Below are positions 42,309 to 49,630 of a DNA stretch of 64,000 nucleotides, piece by piece. The position numbers were made by a program, and so were the translations under genes. The notes beneath the pieces were generated by a model that had not been told where the DNA came from, ran no database searches, and saw nothing but the letters and a program-made list of their open reading frames with translations. The stretch's first letter is position 1. Each line of letters starts with the position of its first letter. Source of the stretch: Halorientalis persicus (lineage in GTDB: Archaea > Halobacteriota > Halobacteria > Halobacteriales > Haloarculaceae). The DNA is taken from positions 124,001-188,000 of the forward strand of contig NZ_FOCX01000006.1 of assembly GCF_900110215.1 (NCBI RefSeq). The letters are read 5' to 3'.

Positions 42309-44675
42309 TCAGTCGACGTTGCTGTCTCGGTTCCCGTCCAGTTCCCGGAGGAGGTGCAGTGCCAGTTCCTTGTCCAGCGGGTCGTTGGCGTTCCCGCAGT
42401 GGGGTGACTGGACGCAGGCCGGACAGCCCGCGGTGCAGTCACACGAGGCGACCATCCGTCGGGTCGTCGTCACCAGCGACCCGATGTCGGCGTAGGCGCG
42501 TTCGGTCAGACCCACGCCGCCGGGATAGCCGTCGTAGACGAAAATCGTCGACTGGTCGGTGTGGGGGTGCAGGGGCGTGGACAGGCCGCCCACGTCCCGA
42601 CGGTCACAGAGCAACTCCGCGGGCATCATCGCGATCGTGGCGTGTTCGGCGGCGTGGATGCCGCCGCCGAACGCCTCGTCGGTGTCTGCGGTCTCGCTCC
42701 GTTCGTCCGCCCGCTCGCGCATCGCCCGCTCGACCGGGGCGGGGACGGTGAAATAGAAGGCTCGCGTCTCCAGGGTCGTCTCCGGCAGGTCGAGCCCGAA
42801 CCGCCCGAGCGGTTCGCCGCTGGAGCCGTCCCGACGTTCGTAGCCCGTGATCTGTTTGCGCATCGTCACGTCGGCCAGCCGCAGGGTGCTGTCGGACCGC
42901 CCCGGCATCGTCGTCTCCGCGTGGTCTTCCTCGACGGTGATCGTCTTGTCGTGGAGCACCTGCGTGTAGTAGTCGGCGTGGGTCTGGGAGAGGTTCGCGA
43001 CGCCCAGATCGAGGTCGAGATCGACCACCTCGTAGGTCCGGCCCTGGTGGTGGTAGATCGCGCCGGGGTGGGCGTCCCGCAGGGCGTCGCCGAAGGGGAG
43101 TTCCGCGATCGTGTCGCCGCTGGCGCGGTCCCGGAGCTGGACCTGCCGGTCGTCGACGGTTCGGAGGTTCATCTCGTGCTGGGGGCTCCCCTCGCCGTCG
43201 TAGAGCCATCGGATGCCGGCGTCGGTCTCCCGCCGGTCGAGGTCGCCCGCCTCGGTCAACTCGGCCACCACGTCCGGGAAGCCCTCGCCGAAGTGGCGGT
43301 CGTCGGTCGGCGTCAGCCACGTCTCTCGGGCGGCCGAGCAGACGTGTCCGGGCATGAGCTTGCGGTTCCCGGGGTTCGAGATGGCTCGCTCCGGATCAGC
43401 ATCGAAGAACTCGGTCGGATTCCGCATGAAGTACTGGTCCAGCTGGTCCTCGCCGCCGACCAGCACCACGAGGCTCGGATCGGTCCCGCGGCCGGCCCGG
43501 CCGGCCTGCTGGAAGGCCTGCATCCGGGTGCCGGGGTAGCCGTCGAGCACGACGGCGTCCAGCCCGCCGATGTCCACCCCGAGCTCCAGCGCGTTCGTAC
43601 TCCAGACGCCACGGATCTCGCCGGACTGGAGTCCGTCCTCGACCGACCGGCGGCGCTCGCCCGTCAGCGCCGCCTGATACGCCGTCACGCTCTCGGCGGC
43701 GTCGCGGTCGCCCCGCCGGCGCAACTCGTCGGCGCTCTCGGTCGCGTAGCGCTCGGCGGTCTGCCGGGAGCGGGTGAAGACGACGGTCTGAAACCCGCGG
43801 CTCACGAGGTCGACGAACAGCCGCTTGGCCTCGGTGTGACTCGACTTCCGGCGGCCGCTCCCCCAGCCGCTCTCCTCGTACTCCGGCGGGTTCCAGAACA
43901 GCCAGTGGGTCGGTCCCGTCGCGCTCTCGTCGTCGGTGAGTGCGGAAAAGGAGGACTCGGGTCGGCCCGTCACGGTCGCGGCGTGTTCGATCGGGTTGCC
44001 GATGGTCGCCGAACAGCAGACGTACTGTGGATCGGCGTCGAACCGCTCGCAAACCCGATTGAGGCGACGCATGACGAGCCCGACCTGACTGCCGAACACG
44101 CCGCGGTACTCGTGGACCTCGTCGATCACGACGGTCTCCAGCCGCCGGAAGAACCACTCCCAGAGCCGGTGGCTGTGGGGCAGGATACCGTAGTGAAGCA
44201 TATCCGGCGTCGTCAGCAAGACGGTGGGCTGGCGGTCTCTGATGGCCTCTTTCTCGGATCTGGACTGGCGGCCGGTGTACTGGGCGACGGTGACGCGACT
44301 GCCGAAGCCGAGGCCGTGCGCGAGGTCCTGGAGGGCGTCGGTCTGGTCCTCGATGAGCGCGACCTGTGGGGCGATATAGAGGGTACAGCCGGTGTGATCG
44401 AGCGCGCGCTCGAAGGCAGGGACGGTGTAGGCCAGACTCTTGCCGCTGGCGGTGTCGGTCGCCAGCACTACGTCGTCGCCGGTACGGACGCGCTCGACGG
44501 CGGTGGCCTGGTGACCGTACAGCCGCTCGATTCCCTGTTTGTCCAGGGCAGTGGCCAGCCGATCCGGGAGGTCGAGCTCCGCGAAGGTGGCCTCGTGGCC
44601 GGAGACCGTCTCCTGGTGGGTGATCTGCCCGTCGTAGTATGGGCGGTCGCGGAGCCACCTGATCGTCTCGTCCAC
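42309..44675 (-). CDS. DEAD/DEAH helicase with DUF1998 (MrfA/Hrq1-like)
   Basis: A protein of 788 residues. RecA domain 1: Walker A ATDTASGKSL near residue 76, DEVH near 195. RecA domain 2: TNALELGVDIGGLDAV near 360, QQAGRAGRG near 385. The C-terminal DUF1998-type zinc region has CDCTAGCPACVQSPHC near 755, the cysteine pattern of MrfA (YprA). Bacillus MrfA acts in mitomycin-damage excision repair. It is 3'-to-5' helicase-type and cytoplasmic. It is convergent with the radical SAM gene, with 3 bp between the stops. Confidence 0.9.
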   Translation of the reverse strand: MDETIRWLRDRPYYDGQITHQETVSGHEATFAELDLPDRLATALDKQGIERLYGHQATAVERVRTGDDVVLATDTASGKSLAYTVPAFERALDHTGCTLYIAPQVALIEDQTDALQDLAHGLGFGSRVTVAQYTGRQSRSEKEAIRDRQPTVLLTTPDMLHYGILPHSHRLWEWFFRRLETVVIDEVHEYRGVFGSQVGLVMRRLNRVCERFDADPQYVCCSATIGNPIEHAATVTGRPESSFSALTDDESATGPTHWLFWNPPEYEESGWGSGRRKSSHTEAKRLFVDLVSRGFQTVVFTRSRQTAERYATESADELRRRGDRDAAESVTAYQAALTGERRRSVEDGLQSGEIRGVWSTNALELGVDIGGLDAVVLDGYPGTRMQAFQQAGRAGRGTDPSLVVLVGGEDQLDQYFMRNPTEFFDADPERAISNPGNRKLMPGHVCSAARETWLTPTDDRHFGEGFPDVVAELTEAGDLDRRETDAGIRWLYDGEGSPQHEMNLRTVDDRQVQLRDRASGDTIAELPFGDALRDAHPGAIYHHQGRTYEVVDLDLDLGVANLSQTHADYYTQVLHDKTITVEEDHAETTMPGRSDSTLRLADVTMRKQITGYERRDGSSGEPLGRFGLDLPETTLETRAFYFTVPAPVERAMRERADERSETADTDEAFGGGIHAAEHATIAMMPAELLCDRRDVGGLSTPLHPHTDQSTIFVYDGYPGGVGLTERAYADIGSLVTTTRRMVASCDCTAGCPACVQSPHCGNANDPLDKELALHLLRELDGNRDSNVD

Positions 44676-44748
44676 GCCCCGGGTTACGGGGCGACGGTGC
44701 TAACCCTTTCGTCGCCGGCGAGACCCGTCCGGGACCGCGGGTCGGCCC

Positions 44749-45441
44749 TCAGGAGTCGATCCGCTTGAGCTCGCCGTCGCCGGAGTTACCGCCGCCGCCG
44801 AGTTTGTCGCTGTTCCTCGAGAGGTGGAGCGCGAACAGGATCGGCGAGATGACACCCAGCACGAGGGCGACGCCCATCGCCAGCAGGCCGTCGGTCAAGA
44901 CGAGTTTGCCCCCTCCGTGGTCGCCGCCCTCACCGCCCGCGCCGCCAGCGCCGAGCTCCACGTCGCCGACGACCACGACGCCCTGCATGACGCCGACGTG
45001 GGGCTCACAGAGGTACTTGACGACGCCTTCCTCCTCGAAGGTCTGCTCGTAGGTCGCTCCCATCTCGTCGGTCGGGTCGCCACTACTGAATTCGCGATTC
45101 TCGCCGACGACGTTGTGTCGGCCGCCCTGCCACTCCCAGGTGATCGTCGTCCCGGGGTCGACCCGGACCGCCGGCGGATCGAACACGAGTTCGTTGTCAC
45201 CGCCGACCCCGATGGTGATCGAGTCTTGACCGGTCTCGTCGACGACTTCGCCGTCGTAGTTGGACGTGTCCGACAGCCAGCCGTCGAACGTCGGTCCGCC
45301 GGACTCCGTCCCTTCCTGTGCCGTCGCCGTCCCGGCCGCACCGGCCGCGACGCCTGCGGTCGCCGCGCCCGCCGCCGTCCGGAGAAAGCCGCGACGACTG
45401 GCCGTCGACCCGTCGGATTCGCTCGAACGTTCGGTATGCAT
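44749..45441 (-). CDS. Halocyanin-type copper protein with C-terminal membrane anchor
   Basis: A protein of 230 residues. A Tat signal (ASRRGFLRTAAG) is followed by cleavage near residue 42 (TATAQE). The plastocyanin domain (55-162) has ligands H109, C145, H148 and M152 (CEPHVGVM). A Gly-rich linker and a C-terminal membrane helix (about 184-207) anchor it, with the tail in the cytoplasm. Unlike the lipoprotein form, it is fixed by a C-terminal helix. It may pass electrons from a quinol oxidoreductase to a terminal oxidase. Confidence 0.9.
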   Translation of the reverse strand: MHTERSSESDGSTASRRGFLRTAAGAATAGVAAGAAGTATAQEGTESGGPTFDGWLSDTSNYDGEVVDETGQDSITIGVGGDNELVFDPPAVRVDPGTTITWEWQGGRHNVVGENREFSSGDPTDEMGATYEQTFEEEGVVKYLCEPHVGVMQGVVVVGDVELGAGGAGGEGGDHGGGKLVLTDGLLAMGVALVLGVISPILFALHLSRNSDKLGGGGNSGDGELKRIDS

Positions 45442-45462
45442 ACCCGTCGGTTTTTCACCATC

Positions 45463-45472
45463 CTGTATAAGC
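45463..45472 (-). promoter_or_regulatory. TATA box of the anchored halocyanin gene
   Basis: The minus strand reads CTTATACAGG, 22-31 nt before the ATG at 45441. Leaderless geometry. Confidence 0.6.
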
Positions 45473-45537
45473 CCGACTAAACGTGACAGGGGTTGGGAAC
45501 TCGTTTCATACTCCGTCGCCGGACGGTCCGGGCGGTG

Positions 45538-45975
45538 TCAGCGGACGATCGTGACGGGGCAGTGCGCCCGTCTGAGGACCGTCTCGGCGACGCTGCCCAG
45601 CAATATCCGGGACACGCCCGAGCGGCCGTGGCTCCCCATCACGATGTGATCGACCGGTTCGGTGTCGGCGAACTCGACGATGCTGCGGGCCGGTTGCCCC
45701 ATCGTCGTCTCCGTCTCCAGGGTGACGCCGTACTCGTCGGCGGTCGCCTGGGCGTCCTCGAACAGTTGTTCGGCGTTTTCCTCCTCGCTCTCGTACCAGT
45801 CCTCCCAGTAGCCCGGGAGCGACGCCTCCATCGGCGCGCCGTAGCCGGCTTCGACGAAATCGAGAACGTGCAAGACGGTGATCGTCGCCTCGTCGGCGTA
45901 CTCTTCGAGGGCGAACTCCACGGCCCGCTCGGACAGCGGCGACGCATCGAGCGGGACCAACACATGATCGGTCAT
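45538..45975 (-). CDS. UspA family universal stress protein
   Basis: A protein of 145 residues. Conserved ends are HVLVPLDASPLSERAVEFAL and the ATP-binding type GSHGRSGVSRILLGSVAE near 118. The length is standard for a single-domain Usp. The ATG at 45975 is used because the fold starts there; upstream residues are Ser/Arg-rich and unrelated. An ACTAATCC-type element lies 28 nt upstream. It is divergent from the SCO1-type gene. Confidence 0.9.
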   Translation of the reverse strand: MTDHVLVPLDASPLSERAVEFALEEYADEATITVLHVLDFVEAGYGAPMEASLPGYWEDWYESEEENAEQLFEDAQATADEYGVTLETETTMGQPARSIVEFADTEPVDHIVMGSHGRSGVSRILLGSVAETVLRRAHCPVTIVR

Positions 45976-46110
45976 ACCCCACTCTTGGTACTCGCCCGGA
46001 TTAGTATCCGTCGAGATTCCAGCACTCCGAGAATCGCCGCCTGTGCTCTCGGCCCGCACGATCGCAGGAGAACGCGACCCTTTACTCCGTTCAGTCACAA
46101 CGTCTTCCTA

Positions 46111-46905
46111 ATGGACAGACGCCAGTACCTTCAGACCGCGCTCGGGGCGACCGCCGGAACAGCGGCTTTCGCAGGCTGTCTCGGTGGCGGCGGGGACGGC
46201 TCGGCCGACCAGTACCCCAACACGAAACTGCCCAAACAGGAGATGGCGTTCGACGCCGAAGACGTCCGGTTCCCGGCGTGGGGCCAGCGGATCCCGTCGG
46301 CGACGCTCCCGAGGGCGCTGGGTGACGGTGAGCTGTCGACGCGGGGGTTCGACAAACCGCTCGCGCTGACGTTCATCTTCAGCAACTGCATGACGGCCTG
46401 TCCGCTGTTGACGCAGGCGCTCGTCTCGGCCCAGGGCAAGGCCCTCGACGAGGGGTGGGGCGACGCCGTCGCGTTCGCCGAGATCACGTTCGATCCGGCG
46501 CGGGACACGGCCGACAGGCTCCGGACCTACGCTGAGGAACGAAACATCGCGCTCGACGCCGGCAACTGGACGTTCCTCCGTCCCGAGACGGAAGCCCGGG
46601 CGAAGGAAGTCGTTCAGGAGGGGTTCGGCGTCTACTTCGAGAAGACCGACCCCGGATCGTCCGGGACGGCAACCGGATCGACGGCGACCGACACGGCTAC
46701 CGGTGGGTCGACGCCGTCGACGGCGACTGAAACCGCGACGGGAACGCCGGCCGCCGAGGGTGACGGGTATATGTTCACCCACCGGTCGCTGATCCTGCTG
46801 GTCAACGCCGACGGCTACGTCGAACGGTTCTGGCGGGGCGACGAGGCGACCTCGACGGCGGCCTCGGAGCTCCCGGACGCGATGAACCGCCTCAGAAAGG
46901 CCTGA
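46111..46905 (+). CDS. SCO1/SenC-type copper chaperone lipoprotein
   Basis: A protein of 264 residues. A lipobox (AFAGC, Cys23) after MDRRQYLQTALG gives a membrane-anchored lipoprotein. The thioredoxin fold has C93xxxC97 (NCMTAC) and H224 (MFTHRS), the three copper ligands of SCO proteins. An unusual Thr/Ser/Gly-rich insert (about 182-216) precedes the His strand. SCO proteins load copper into the CuA site of oxidases. No oxidase genes are adjacent. An ACCCTTTAC element lies about 30 nt upstream of the ATG. Confidence 0.88.
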   Translation: MDRRQYLQTALGATAGTAAFAGCLGGGGDGSADQYPNTKLPKQEMAFDAEDVRFPAWGQRIPSATLPRALGDGELSTRGFDKPLALTFIFSNCMTACPLLTQALVSAQGKALDEGWGDAVAFAEITFDPARDTADRLRTYAEERNIALDAGNWTFLRPETEARAKEVVQEGFGVYFEKTDPGSSGTATGSTATDTATGGSTPSTATETATGTPAAEGDGYMFTHRSLILLVNADGYVERFWRGDEATSTAASELPDAMNRLRKA

Positions 46906-46933
46906 GATCCGTCTTTGTCGCCGACGGCCGAAA

Positions 46934-47227
46934 CTACCGGGCGTACAGCGAGTAGACGATGACGCCGAAGCCAAGTGCCGTGAGGCCACTCTCGGCGATG
47001 ATGGCGTACTCCCGGGGGAGCGACAGGCCGAGGTCGAACACGCCGGCCAGGATGCTCCCGAGGGTCACGACCGCGAATCCGAACGCGAGCAACCCGAGTG
47101 GTTTCGCGCCGGTCCGCCGGAAGGCCTTGTACGAGAAGAACGTGATCATCGCACCCAGCACGAGCGTGACTGTCTTGAGCGCGGTGATGACCGTCGGCAG
47201 GTGGACGAGGGGATGGAGTTCGATCAC
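46934..47227 (-). CDS. Three-helix membrane protein coupled to HTH regulator
   Basis: A protein of 97 residues with three hydrophobic helices (about 12-32, 44-65, 73-94). The GTG start overlaps the stop of the upstream regulator as GTGA, so translation is coupled. This arrangement of small HTH gene and small membrane-protein gene is common in haloarchaea. Function unknown; it may be a membrane sensor or effector working with the regulator. Confidence 0.75.
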   Translation of the reverse strand: MIELHPLVHLPTVITALKTVTLVLGAMITFFSYKAFRRTGAKPLGLLAFGFAVVTLGSILAGVFDLGLSLPREYAIIAESGLTALGFGVIVYSLYAR

Positions 47228-47604
47228 GTTTCTTTACGCACCTCCGACCAGAGATCCCGCAGTCGTTCGTCCGCGGTCCGTGGGACCCGGCTGATTCCGA
47301 CCTCGAACGTCCGGTCGCCGTCGTCGAGGCCCACGACGACCTCTTCGAAGTCCACCTCGTACTTGCTGGCGTGTTGTCCGTCGGGGCGAATCTCCATGCT
47401 CTCCCGGAGCAGGGACGCCTCGGTCAGCAGATCGAGCTTTCGGTAGGTGGTCGAGAGGGGGACATCACAGACCTCCGAGATCTCTTCAGCTGTCATGGGT
47501 TCGTCGAGGTTCCGGACGATGGCTCGACACTTCGGGTCGTCCAGCGCGTCGAGCACGTCCTGTAGATCCGGTTGGTCCTCGTCCGCGAACGGGTCTCGGA
47601 CCAT
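47224..47604 (-). CDS. ArsR-type winged-helix regulator
   Basis: A protein of 126 residues. Winged HTH: LDDPKCRAIVRNLDEPMTAEEISEVCDVPLSTTYRKLDLL, then a wing and a beta strand (KYEVDFEEVVV). Two cysteines lie in the HTH (DPKCRA and EVCDVP). A TATA box at 47629-47637 and the start at 47604 form a leaderless pair. It precedes the membrane-protein gene with a 4-base overlap and probably regulates that operon. Confidence 0.85.
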   Translation of the reverse strand: MVRDPFADEDQPDLQDVLDALDDPKCRAIVRNLDEPMTAEEISEVCDVPLSTTYRKLDLLTEASLLRESMEIRPDGQHASKYEVDFEEVVVGLDDGDRTFEVGISRVPRTADERLRDLWSEVRKET

Positions 47605-47628
47605 GTGTCCACAACTGGCGGGCCGACG

Positions 47629-47637
47629 CTTATAATC
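47629..47637 (-). promoter_or_regulatory. TATA box of the HTH/membrane-protein operon
   Basis: The minus strand reads GATTATAAG, 25-33 nt before the ATG at 47604. Confidence 0.65.
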
Positions 47638-47831
47638 GCTCCGACACACGACCGCCGATAGCGGCCGTGCCTCCGGGTTTGGTCCTCGTTTCAGTGAATA
47701 TGTTCGACCCAGTTATAGTTCTCCCCGTCGTGTCAATGGTCGATGCTGCTCGTCGTCCGTTCCGGGAGTGATGACGGACGCGTGACTGACGGACCGGTTC
47801 GCTTTTGACAGGCCCGGGTCAATGATGGGAC

Positions 47832-48515
47832 GTGCTCGCCGCCGAGTTGCACTCTCACTCGTCGCTGTCTCACGACGGCCGTGATCCGGTCGATCTGCTT
47901 CTGGGGCAGGCCCAGGCCGTCGGACTGGACGCGCTGGCCGTCACCGATCACGACGAGATCAAGGCCAGTCTGGCGGCCGTCGAGAAAGCCGAGGAGTACG
48001 GGCTCGTCGGCATCCCCGGGATGGAAGTCTCGACGGCCGCTGGCCACGTCCTCGCGCTGGGAGTGCGCGAGGCGGTCCCGCCCGGACTCTCCTTCGGCGA
48101 GACGCTGGACCGCATCCGCAGGCTCGGCGGCATCGCCGTCGTTCCACACCCGTTTCAGGAGTCCCGCAGCGGCGTCCTCGCGAACATTTCTCGGGAGACG
48201 CTGACGGCCGCCGACGCCATCGAGGTGTACAACTCCCGCCTGCTGACGGGGCGGTCGAACCGCCAGGCCGAACGGTTCGCCCGTCGCAACGGGATGCCGA
48301 TGACCGCCGGGAGCGACGCCCACATCAGCGAGATGGTCGGTCAGGCCGTCACCCGCATCGACGCGGCCGAACGCTCCGTCGACGCGATTCTGGAGGCCAT
48401 CCGCGAAGGTCACACCACCGTCGAGGGCAAGCGCACGCCCTGGCGGATCAGCTTCCGGCAGGCCGCCGGGGGCGTCAAGCGCCGCGTCGCGCGCCGACTC
48501 TCCGACCTGCGATGA
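47832..48515 (+). CDS. PHP-domain metal-dependent phosphoesterase
   Basis: A protein of 227 residues from a GTG start. PHP motifs: ELHSHSSLSHDG (residues 5-16), TDHDEI near 39, GMEVST near 63, PHPF near 103 and GSDAH near 163. That is a full trinuclear metal site as in TrpH/RNase AM-type and histidinol phosphatase-like enzymes. It hydrolyses phosphate esters, probably of nucleotides. It overlaps the next gene by 4 bases (ATGA). Confidence 0.88.
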   Translation: MLAAELHSHSSLSHDGRDPVDLLLGQAQAVGLDALAVTDHDEIKASLAAVEKAEEYGLVGIPGMEVSTAAGHVLALGVREAVPPGLSFGETLDRIRRLGGIAVVPHPFQESRSGVLANISRETLTAADAIEVYNSRLLTGRSNRQAERFARRNGMPMTAGSDAHISEMVGQAVTRIDAAERSVDAILEAIREGHTTVEGKRTPWRISFRQAAGGVKRRVARRLSDLR

Positions 48516-49630
48516 TCGACGGTGCCGACCCGGCGACCGTTCGCGCCGCGCTCGACTCCGGTGACCCCCTCCCCGGGACTCGGGGGTTCGCCGGGCGACT
48601 CGACACCGAAGACGGATCGGCCCTGCTGGTTCGGGACGTTCTCGGCCGGTATCCCTGCTTTTCCGAGGCCGACGATCCGACGGCGTGGAGCGTCGACCCG
48701 ACCGACCTCTCCGATCCCGACCCCGTTCCGGCGGGCCACGTCCGAACCCCCGACGGCGACGAGCAGGTCTGGCCGCTCCCGGACCCGCCCGCGACCGACG
48801 ACGACGCGGTGGCGATCACGGCAGTGCGGGCGGCGGTCGAGGCGAGTACCGCCGCCGTCGAAACCGACGGTCTCGCGGTCGCGTTCTCCGGGGGCGTCGA
48901 CTCGGCGGTCCTGGCCGCGAGACTCGACGCGCCGCTGTACGTCGCGGGCTTTCCCGACAGCCACGACGTGGAAGCCGCCCGCTCGGCCGCCGCGGCGATG
49001 GATCGGGATTGCACCGTAGTCGAACTCACCCACGACGACCTCGAACGCGCGGTGCCGGAACTGGCTCACGCCATCGGTCGGACCAACGCGATGGACGTAC
49101 AGATCGCGCTCCCCCTCTATCTCGTGGCCGAACGGGTCGCCGCCGACGGCTTCGACCGGCTCGCGGTCGGACAGGGAGCCGACGAACTGTTCGGCGGCTA
49201 CGCCAAGGTTGCGAAAGCCCCCGACGACCCGCGCGTCGACGCCGACACGGTCCGGGGGGCGCGCCGCGAGGTCGTGACCACCCTGCCCGACCAGCTAGAG
49301 CGGGACGTGCTCGCACTGCGGGCCGCGGGGGTCGAACCCGTCGCGCCACTCCTCTCCGACCGGGTGATCGAAGCGGCGCTCCCGCTTCCCGGGCACTTGT
49401 TAGTGGCCGACCCCGCCCCGGGCGAGGACCGTGGTGACGCCGAGCGGAAGGTCGCGCTCCGCCGGGCGGCCGCGTCGTGGCTCCCCGACGAGGTTTCCGC
49501 GCGGGACAAGAAGGCCGTCCAGTACGGCAGTCTGGTCGCCAGAGAACTCGATCGGCTGGCCCGGCAGGCCGGCTTCAAGCGCCGGATGGACGATCACGTC
49601 ACGAAGTACGTCCGGTCGCTGGTGGACTAG
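48512..49630 (+). CDS. Asparagine synthetase-like protein lacking glutaminase domain
   Basis: A protein of 372 residues. The PP-loop ATP pyrophosphatase core has AFSGGVDSAVLA near residue 125 and GQGADELFGGYAK near 219, as in AsnB. The N-terminal Ntn glutaminase is reduced to about 90 residues (GFAGRLDTEDGSALLVRDVLG) and lacks the catalytic Cys2, so glutamine cannot be the nitrogen donor. It is probably ammonia-dependent or acts on another acid, like beta-lactam synthetase relatives. It overlaps the PHP gene by 4 bases and the next convergent gene by 4 bases. Confidence 0.85.
   Translation: MIDGADPATVRAALDSGDPLPGTRGFAGRLDTEDGSALLVRDVLGRYPCFSEADDPTAWSVDPTDLSDPDPVPAGHVRTPDGDEQVWPLPDPPATDDDAVAITAVRAAVEASTAAVETDGLAVAFSGGVDSAVLAARLDAPLYVAGFPDSHDVEAARSAAAAMDRDCTVVELTHDDLERAVPELAHAIGRTNAMDVQIALPLYLVAERVAADGFDRLAVGQGADELFGGYAKVAKAPDDPRVDADTVRGARREVVTTLPDQLERDVLALRAAGVEPVAPLLSDRVIEAALPLPGHLLVADPAPGEDRGDAERKVALRRAAASWLPDEVSARDKKAVQYGSLVARELDRLARQAGFKRRMDDHVTKYVRSLVD

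Noticed and set aside
42561-44768. A 735-codon frame antisense to the helicase
   Set aside because: Shadow of the helicase frame; Gly/Val/Arg repeats without motifs, and it conflicts with a well supported gene.
47700-47771. A 23-codon frame in the gap before the PHP gene
   Set aside because: Very short, no helix or acidic tail and no promoter match at a sensible distance; likely chance.
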